Shown: positions 8,740 through 13,064 of the stretch, piece by piece
How positions within the stretch are numbered: position 1 is the first letter of the stretch
Layout: each line of letters begins with the position of its first letter
NCBI GenBank assembly: GCA_003233295.1
Contig: QILJ01000221.1
Coordinates: 1 to 13,064 of the forward strand
DNA length: 13,064 nt
Source of the DNA: Ignavibacteria bacterium
Lineage (GTDB): Bacteria > Bacteroidota > Ignavibacteria > Ignavibacteriales > Melioribacteraceae
Reading direction: 5' to 3'
The notes under the pieces: model-generated
The model's database searches: none
Told to the model about the DNA's origin: nothing
What the model saw: the letters and a program-made list of their open reading frames with translations, nothing else
Translations under genes and position numbers: made by a program

Positions 8740-8757
8740 CAAACATTTTCAAACATT
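8740..8757 (-). promoter_or_regulatory. Tandem CAAACATT repeats upstream of the DeoR gene: candidate operator or promoter
   Basis: CAAACATT occurs at 8740-8747 and again at 8750-8757, a spacing of 10 bases or about one helical turn. Read on the minus strand each copy is AATGTTTG, one base away from the Bacteroidota -7 consensus TAnnTTTG, so either copy could also be the promoter element, giving a leader of about 15-25 bases. The perfect palindrome CATTAATG follows at 8729-8736. Assignment as operator is inference. Confidence 0.35.
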
Positions 8758-8773
8758 AATATAAACTTTATCT

Positions 8774-8805
8774 CTGTAGGACACAACAATATTACCGTGT
8801 CACAG
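8774..8805. repeat. Hairpin A: bulged inverted repeat
   Basis: CTGT (8774-8777) pairs with ACAG (8802-8805), and GACAC (8780-8784) pairs with GTGTC (8797-8801). The AG at 8778-8779 forms a bulge and the loop is 12 bases. The sequence begins CTGTAG, like hairpin B, which suggests related repeat units. It lies between the regulator start and the hydrolase remnant. No T-tract follows on either strand, so a terminator role is not favoured. Confidence 0.45.
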
Positions 8806-8830
8806 CAATTCAGAGAAATATTTCGAGTTG

Positions 8831-8856
8831 TAGAGCGAATCTCCCAATTCGCTCTA
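8831..8856. repeat. Hairpin B: perfect 10-bp inverted repeat
   Basis: TAGAGCGAAT (8831-8840) and ATTCGCTCTA (8847-8856) are perfectly complementary around the six-base loop CTCCCA. It stands just downstream of the stop codon of the hydrolase remnant (read leftward). It may be a dispersed palindromic repeat of the REP type, or a processing or termination stem. The absence of a T-tract on either side weakens the terminator reading. Confidence 0.6.
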
Positions 8857-8860
8857 ATAT

Positions 8861-9211
8861 CTATTTATTTCCGAATAAATAATACACTTTCGTAAGAGCA
8901 AACAATATTAAGCCGTTCACGTGATAGTCGTCGCCGCGGGTCGGTTTGTTATTATAATATTCAAGATCATCCCTGATGGAAGCGTTTTTGCATACTTTAT
9001 TAATTCCGCTGTCTTTCGTTATTCCGATCTTTAATCTTTTTACGGCTTTGTCAACTATTGAAATAAAACTTTTATCTATCCACTCTTTATTAATACACGG
9101 AGCAATAGCGTAAGTAAATTGAGCACTGCAGGAAGTTTCTGTTTCGAAAGAAAGCTCTGGATGATCAATATACTGATGCCATAATCCATCTTTCTAGTCC
9201 TGTGAAAATGA
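8861..9211 (-). pseudogene. C-terminal remnant of a GH88/GH105-type unsaturated glycuronyl hydrolase
   Basis: An open frame of 110 codons runs on the minus strand from just after an in-frame TAG (9194-9196) to the stop at 8861-8863, with no plausible start of its own. It reads KDGLWHQYIDHPE, then ETETSCSAQFTYAI, INKEWID, and near the end DDLEYYNNKPTRGDDYHVNG. GLWHQ, ETS-SA-F-YA and the terminal FYN-P-DD-H-G pattern are typical of the C-terminal half of the alpha6/alpha6-barrel enzymes that cleave unsaturated uronic acids from pectin- or glycosaminoglycan-type oligosaccharides. Before the TAG the frame gives Ser-Gln-Asp, still fitting the family, and homology then stops near 9205-9211 where the transposase remnant begins. 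Roughly the first two thirds of the gene are gone. The family call rests on recalled motifs; GH88 versus GH105 cannot be separated here. Confidence 0.7.
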
Positions 9212-9556
9212 AGCAAAATTGATTATCTATTACAAACGACTATGAAATAGCACCAGAAAAAGTGGTTGATATATATATAAACAGATGGCAAATTGAAAAA
9301 CTCTTTACGAGATTTTAAAAAAATCCCACTTAAATATTTTCTTGGCGGCAATTAAAATGCAATTGAAATACAAATTTGGGTTAGCCTAATAATTCAACTA
9401 ATTATGTTAGTTATTCAACGCAGAATAAAGCGGAAATGGGCTTACTCTAATATGGTTTCTATTGTCAGATACCACTTAATGACTTACATAAACTTGGTTA
9501 AGTTTTTAGAAAATCCTAAAGCTGATTGGAGTTTTTTTAACACCGAAAAACAATGA
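9212..9556 (+). pseudogene. C-terminal remnant of an IS4-family (DDE) transposase
   Basis: Plus-strand reading first gives ITNDYEIAPEKVVDIYINRWQIEKLF (as two pieces: ITNDYEIAPEK and VVDIYINRWQIEKLF). This is the C-terminal catalytic segment of IS4-type transposases with the Y-R-E signature (Tyr, Arg and the catalytic Glu in YINRWQIE). Near 9310-9316 the frame shifts by one base and continues as KKIPLKYFLGGN, an in-frame TAA (9354-9356, probably from GAA), then NAIEIQIW, IKRKWAYSNMVSIVRYHLM and FLENPKADW to the TGA at 9554-9556. The N-terminal two thirds, with the first two catalytic Asp residues, are absent. The element is dead. It abuts the truncated hydrolase gene, which reads the opposite way, consistent with insertion followed by deletion. 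Confidence 0.75.
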
Positions 9557-9689
9557 GTAATTGCTGCTTTTCAACTAATGAGAGGTTCTCTTTAGAATAT
9601 TTTATGTTTTGCTCAGGTAATTCTATTTTGTAGCTTTTGTTATGTTCCCAAAATCTTTATCGGATAGTACTGAAAATTAATAATTATTA
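9557..9689. other. Non-coding tail of the insertion-sequence remnant
   Basis: This stretch between the transposase remnant and the stop of the peptidase gene has no convincing frame, RNA gene or terminator. ATCTTTATCGGATAGTACTG (9652-9671) may be what is left of the right end of the insertion sequence, but without the left end the terminal repeat cannot be confirmed. Confidence 0.3.
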
Positions 9690-11309
9690 TTATTTAAATG
9701 ATTCCGTAACAAATTGCTGAGCATAATATTTTGCTGTTAGTTCCTCACCGGTAGATTTAACAATTAAACTATTCCAAGGATATAAGGCGCCGTACGAGAA
9801 AAACAGATTCTTTAAATATTCACCTACATCAGATTTGCCAACAAAACTTTCATTTTTTACATTGTCGGATTTCAGCACTTTGGTTGTGATAAAAACATAT
9901 AGTTGTGAAGCAAGTAGTTCGCCAAGCATATAGTTATGATAATAAGCGGGATACAGAGCTACATGTATTTTTGATGCCCAGTCCGGTTCATTTCTTCCTT
10001 CCGGTTTTTTTAATAGCTGGTATTCTTCAACTAATTTCCACCAGAGATAATTTAAATCTTGGTCAGGGTTTGAATACATCTCTCTTTCAAACCGGTACAT
10101 TACTTGTACCCAGCGGCTGAATGTAAGCTGCTCTAATCTAAGTGAATTGCAGCACTCGGCATTAATTTGATCTTTCTCTTCTTCTGAAATGCCGATCATT
10201 TTAAAGATCCATTCGGGATTCTGAGCAAATCGTCCAAACATCATTGCTATTGCTTCAGTGGTAAGAATATGAGCGTGACTTCTTAACTGCCAAGGTAATT
10301 TTGGGGATACAAGTTTATCATAAACTGCATGTCCAAATTCGTGCAGCATCGTTGACATCCATTTCTGATTTGGTTTGATGTTGCACACAACCCTTACATC
10401 GCCGTTGCGGTCAATATCCATACAGTAAGCATGCTGGTATTTTCCTTCTTTCTCATAAAGATCACTATTTTCAAGAATATCATCAATACTCAGATTGATC
10501 CCGTTAAAATATTCCTTTGTTAACTTGGCAATATTTTGATCTTTATAATATTTATCTAGATCAACGTTGTATATCTTCGGTCCGAGCTGAAAGAATTTAT
10601 CCTCATAATGCCAGGGCATTAATTCGCTTTCTCCAACGCCGAGCTTGTTCGATAAATAATCATCCATTTCTTTTTTAAGTTTTCCGAAACCCTCTTTTGT
10701 TAAATCGTTTAATTCATCAAATAATTTGTCAAGATCTTCACTGTTCTGCTCGCTGAGTATAAGGGACATTTCGTGGTAGTTTTCATATCCCAGTTCCCGC
10801 GCCCCTTTGTTGCGTAATTTAACCAACTTGATAACATCATCAGCAACAATTTGACCTATTTCCTTGCTTGCTTTCCAAGTTTCCTCAAGTTCTTTGGGAT
10901 CAGTTGATTTTTCCAATATTTCATCAATTTCATTATCAGTTAATTGTTTTCCATTAACTTTGGGTCTGTATGTGGAAAACTTCTGCTCAATTTTTGTAGA
11001 GAGGTTTATTATTTCTTCGTGAAGTTTCTCATCAAATTGATTAGCGGCAAATTCATTGTATATTAAATCCAACTCTCTTTTCAATACCGGGTCTTTGATC
11101 TTATCCGATTCCTTGAATTTCTCTAGCTGCCTGAACATTTCTTTGTTTGAGTAATATTTACTTATCTCAATCTGGTAAGCGGCAGATCTTTCATAATCAG
11201 ATTCTTTTCCGCTTATGGAAGCATCAAAATATGATAAGTTAACTTTTTTTGTTAACGGGTCAATTTTAGCGTAGTATTCTTGTAGCAATTCTATTAACTG
11301 TTCTTCCAT
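9690..11309 (-). CDS. M2/M3-type zinc metallopeptidase (peptidyl-dipeptidase-like)
   Basis: This 539-residue, largely helical protein has no signal peptide and is therefore probably a cytoplasmic oligopeptidase. The gluzincin active site is clear: HEFGH at 323-327 (zinc ligands His323 and His327, catalytic Glu324) and Glu352 in TTEAIAMMF, 29 residues after the first His, compared with 28 in angiotensin-converting enzyme. A C-terminal KIHVALYPAYYHNY (about 447-460) resembles the K-x-H...P-Y..Y substrate-binding segment of family M2, and YMLGELLASQL also occurs in M3 oligopeptidases. The likely role is cleavage of dipeptides or short peptides in protein turnover. Family M2 is my preference, with M3 as alternative. 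The ATG at 11309 has GGA seven bases upstream. It follows the GroES-like gene by 97 bases on the same strand and could share its transcript. It is not obviously linked to the catabolic operon. Confidence 0.78.
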   Translation of the reverse strand: MEEQLIELLQEYYAKIDPLTKKVNLSYFDASISGKESDYERSAAYQIEISKYYSNKEMFRQLEKFKESDKIKDPVLKRELDLIYNEFAANQFDEKLHEEIINLSTKIEQKFSTYRPKVNGKQLTDNEIDEILEKSTDPKELEETWKASKEIGQIVADDVIKLVKLRNKGARELGYENYHEMSLILSEQNSEDLDKLFDELNDLTKEGFGKLKKEMDDYLSNKLGVGESELMPWHYEDKFFQLGPKIYNVDLDKYYKDQNIAKLTKEYFNGINLSIDDILENSDLYEKEGKYQHAYCMDIDRNGDVRVVCNIKPNQKWMSTMLHEFGHAVYDKLVSPKLPWQLRSHAHILTTEAIAMMFGRFAQNPEWIFKMIGISEEEKDQINAECCNSLRLEQLTFSRWVQVMYRFEREMYSNPDQDLNYLWWKLVEEYQLLKKPEGRNEPDWASKIHVALYPAYYHNYMLGELLASQLYVFITTKVLKSDNVKNESFVGKSDVGEYLKNLFFSYGALYPWNSLIVKSTGEELTAKYYAQQFVTESFK

Positions 11310-11406
11310 AAATTTTCCATTAAAATTAAATTAAACCTAATCAGATTTGAGATATTATAAAGAATTCCAATAATCAATTGCCCTAAAAAAACAATAATAA
11401 GATATG

Positions 11407-11772
11407 TTAAATTTTTAACAGATCTTCATCTCTTACAAGAAGAAGTATTGCAGACTGCGGGACAATAACTAAACGATCACCATCAAGTTCAATTTCTATT
11501 GCATCATTCTTCAAAAACAATGCCTGATCTCCTTCACTTGCCTGAAGAGGAATGTACTTTGTTGATTTAGCCGTTTCTTTCCACGGCTCATCATCAGATT
11601 GAGATGCAATAGGATAACCCGGACCAACTTTTAATACATAACCACTTTGTACTTTTTCCTTTTCAATAACATTAGGAGGAAGATATAAACCGCCTTGCGA
11701 TTTTTTGCCTCCTTCGTGTGGACGAATTAAAACCCTATCACCGACAATTATTATTTTATCAGTATCAACCAA
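11407..11772 (-). CDS. Divergent GroES-like co-chaperone
   Basis: This 121-residue protein is built like chaperonin-10 but longer than the usual 95-97 residues. IIIVGDRVLIRP (7-18) corresponds to the first strand of GroES. Residues 19-40 fit the mobile loop, with GGLYLPP in place of the GI-V-L-P motif. VQSGYVLKVGPGY (41-53) matches the G-V--VGPG roof region, and GDQALFLKNDAIEIELDGDRLVIV (as GDQALFLKNDAI and EIELDGDRLVIV) matches the C-terminal strands. An insert of about 20 residues (54-75, SQSDDEPWKE region) separates them. A normal GroES would sit beside groEL, and none is present here, so this is likely a second, specialised member rather than the main co-chaperone. The start is TTG at 11772 with a weak GAG six bases upstream; no ATG is available nearby. 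Confidence 0.75.
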   Translation of the reverse strand: MVDTDKIIIVGDRVLIRPHEGGKKSQGGLYLPPNVIEKEKVQSGYVLKVGPGYPIASQSDDEPWKETAKSTKYIPLQASEGDQALFLKNDAIEIELDGDRLVIVPQSAILLLVRDEDLLKI

Positions 11773-11798
11773 ATTAAACTCAATGATTATTTTAATTA

Positions 11799-11806
11799 CA
11801 AATTTA
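11799..11806 (-). promoter_or_regulatory. Candidate Bacteroidota-type -7 promoter element for the GroES-like gene
   Basis: On the minus strand this reads TAAATTTG, an exact match to TAnnTTTG, 26 bases before the TTG start and so giving a leader of about 20 bases. No TTTG -33 partner is visible at the expected distance, which lowers confidence. Confidence 0.35.
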
Positions 11807-11960
11807 CAATTATTTTAATTTTATATAAAGGGAATTAGGATTGGATGAAACGATCACTTTAAAAGCAAATAGCACACAGATTTATTATTAAAATGACTAA
11901 AAACTAAGTTAAGTAGTGAATTAATATCTAAAATCAAACATTCTGCATCCAGCTTCAAGT

Positions 11961-13064
11961 TTATGTCTTCTGTTTTTTCTTCTTTGCAGCAGGGAAAAGA
12001 ATGTTGTTTAATATCAATCTGTATCCAGGTGAGTTTTTGTGCAGACTTAAATCAGTCGGGGGATCGCCGACGGCATGCTGATAATCCTCTGGATCATGCC
12101 CTCCGTAAAATGTGAAAGTTCCTCTTCCGTATTTTCCGTAAATGTATTTAACTTGATTGGTTCCGGCTCGCTCGCCTAAAATATAAACGGTCTTCTTTAT
12201 CAGTTCTTTTCTGAACATAGTTGTCTGCCCCATAAATCCGCGGATAACATTAACATGATTCTGTGTGAGCATAGTCGGCACTGGATCGTACTTAGCAGAA
12301 TAATCAAAAAGAGTGAAATAATCATTGTTCTGATTACCTATCTCAATCGGCTGGATATCAATATTGCTGTATTCGTAAACGTAAGGATTCATCTCAAGTT
12401 TGAAATTCTCGAATGCAAGCGTATTCGAAAAGTCAAGTTTTTGCTGTGCATCGGGGTCGGGTGCATCACCATCGTACATTTTATCTACAATATCAACATT
12501 CATTGCGGCAAGAGCAATATCGTAAGTATCAGTTGCCGAACACATTGCAAAAAGGAAACCTCCCTCGCCGATATAATTTTTAATGGTCAGTACAACAGCT
12601 TTTTCCATTTCTGATACTTTTTTAAATCCAAGTTTTTTTGCTTCGTTTTCATAAAGCGCCTGCTGCTGAATATACCACTGTGCCCCTCGGAAACTTGCAT
12701 AAAATTTTCCGTATTGCCCGGTAAAATCTTCGTGATGCAGATGAAGCCAGTCGTACTTTGAAAGATCGCCGCGCAGTATCTCTTCTATCCATATTTTATC
12801 GTACTTCACTTCGGCGTAATCCAGCACTAGAGTAACGGCATCATCCCACGGCAGGTAACCGTCTGGAACAAAGACCGCAATTTTCGGGGCTTTCTCCAAG
12901 CGCACTACTTCCATATTCTGATCTTCACTCTGTACAAAAGAATAAATATCAACCACATCCGAGCCTGAAACGGTTTCAAAACTTACACCTTTTAGTCTGC
13001 ATTTCATTGCAAGCTCGTCGGAGTAATCAAGCATGAAAGAACCGCCGCGATAGTTAAGCAGCCA
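11961..13064 (-). CDS. Glutamine-amidotransferase-fold-like protein, often labelled 'asparagine synthetase B' (5' end beyond the window)
   Basis: The frame is open to the right edge: ten more codons (WLLNYRGGSF) precede the first internal Met at 13034, so the start lies outside and 367 codons are visible. The middle reads PKIAVFVPDGYLPWDDAV, then YDWLHLHHEDFTGQYGKF and GEGGFLFAMCSATDTYDIAL, and the end carries GRGTFTFYGGHDPEDYQHA before a lysine-rich tail KKKKQKT. A Cys in a tight turn after a hydrophobic strand (AMCSA, Cys165 counted from the internal Met) followed by GGHDP is reminiscent of class I amidotransferase or ThuA/PfpI-type folds. Homologues in Bacteroidota and Ignavibacteria are commonly named asparagine synthetase B, but no AsnB ATP-pyrophosphatase motif is visible, so that name is probably misleading. 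Function unknown. Confidence 0.65.
   Translation of the reverse strand, partial: WLLNYRGGSFMLDYSDELAMKCRLKGVSFETVSGSDVVDIYSFVQSEDQNMEVVRLEKAPKIAVFVPDGYLPWDDAVTLVLDYAEVKYDKIWIEEILRGDLSKYDWLHLHHEDFTGQYGKFYASFRGAQWYIQQQALYENEAKKLGFKKVSEMEKAVVLTIKNYIGEGGFLFAMCSATDTYDIALAAMNVDIVDKMYDGDAPDPDAQQKLDFSNTLAFENFKLEMNPYVYEYSNIDIQPIEIGNQNNDYFTLFDYSAKYDPVPTMLTQNHVNVIRGFMGQTTMFRKELIKKTVYILGERAGTNQVKYIYGKYGRGTFTFYGGHDPEDYQHAVGDPPTDLSLHKNSPGYRLILNNILFPAAKKKKQKT

Noticed and set aside
8863..8880. ATTTATT-TCCG-AATAAAT inverted repeat
   Set aside because: It overlaps the last codons and stop of the hydrolase remnant (LFGNK-stop) and is AT-only in the stem, so it is probably incidental.
8629..8895. Plus-strand open frame of 88 codons across the start of deoR and the hairpins
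   Set aside because: It overlaps the HTH-coding region and a hairpin region, and its hydrophobic translation has no recognisable features.
12255..12614. Plus-strand open frame of 119 codons
   Set aside because: It is antisense to the well-supported amidotransferase-like gene, has no recognisable motif and is rich in I/V/C as expected from a reverse shadow.
1..13064. CRISPR arrays, tRNA or rRNA genes, riboswitches, prophage genes
   Set aside because: No evenly spaced repeats, cloverleaf sequences, rRNA stretches or phage genes were seen on either strand.

Overview
The window is an AT-rich bacterial segment in which every intact gene is on the minus strand. Weak or absent Shine-Dalgarno sequences, several TTG starts, a TAnnTTTG-type promoter motif, and a gene of the kind often labelled 'asparagine synthetase B' in Bacteroidota and Ignavibacteria all point to the FCB group, perhaps Ignavibacteria-like. 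The lineage is an inference, because no rRNA or other phylogenetic marker is present.

Region 1 (160-8717, transcribed leftward) is a compact six-gene operon with gaps of only 5 to 36 bases. In transcription order it holds a DeoR-family regulator, a mannitol-1-phosphate-dehydrogenase-like NAD enzyme, an E2 acyltransferase with two subunit-binding-domain-like segments, an E3 dihydrolipoyl dehydrogenase, a fused E1 alpha-beta thiamine-diphosphate dehydrogenase, and a SorE-like medium-chain dehydrogenase. The E1, E2 and E3 genes together make a complete 2-oxo acid (or acetoin-type) dehydrogenase complex. It is flanked by two dehydrogenases whose relatives act on polyols or ketose phosphates, and a sugar-type repressor controls the set. 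The simplest reading is a dedicated catabolic route that oxidises a sugar- or polyol-derived compound and ends in oxidative cleavage to an acyl-CoA plus NADH. The substrate cannot be read from the window, which contains no transporter, kinase or aldolase.

Region 2 (about 8718-9689) is a scar upstream of the operon. It holds two CAAACATT direct repeats 10 bases apart just before the regulator, two strong hairpins between 8774 and 8857, the last 110 codons of a GH88/GH105-type unsaturated glycuronyl hydrolase (minus strand), and the last third of an IS4-family transposase (plus strand, with a frameshift and an in-frame stop). The insertion element seems to have landed in the hydrolase gene, and both were then largely deleted. 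The hydrolase remnant suggests the neighbourhood once dealt with polyuronide breakdown.

Region 3 (9690-13064) holds three housekeeping-type genes with visibly higher GC: an M2/M3-type HEFGH zinc peptidase, a divergent GroES-like co-chaperone with no GroEL beside it, and a glutamine-amidotransferase-fold-like protein whose start lies beyond the right edge. The change in composition across the scar fits a laterally acquired or mobile catabolic operon placed next to core genes, but this is inference.
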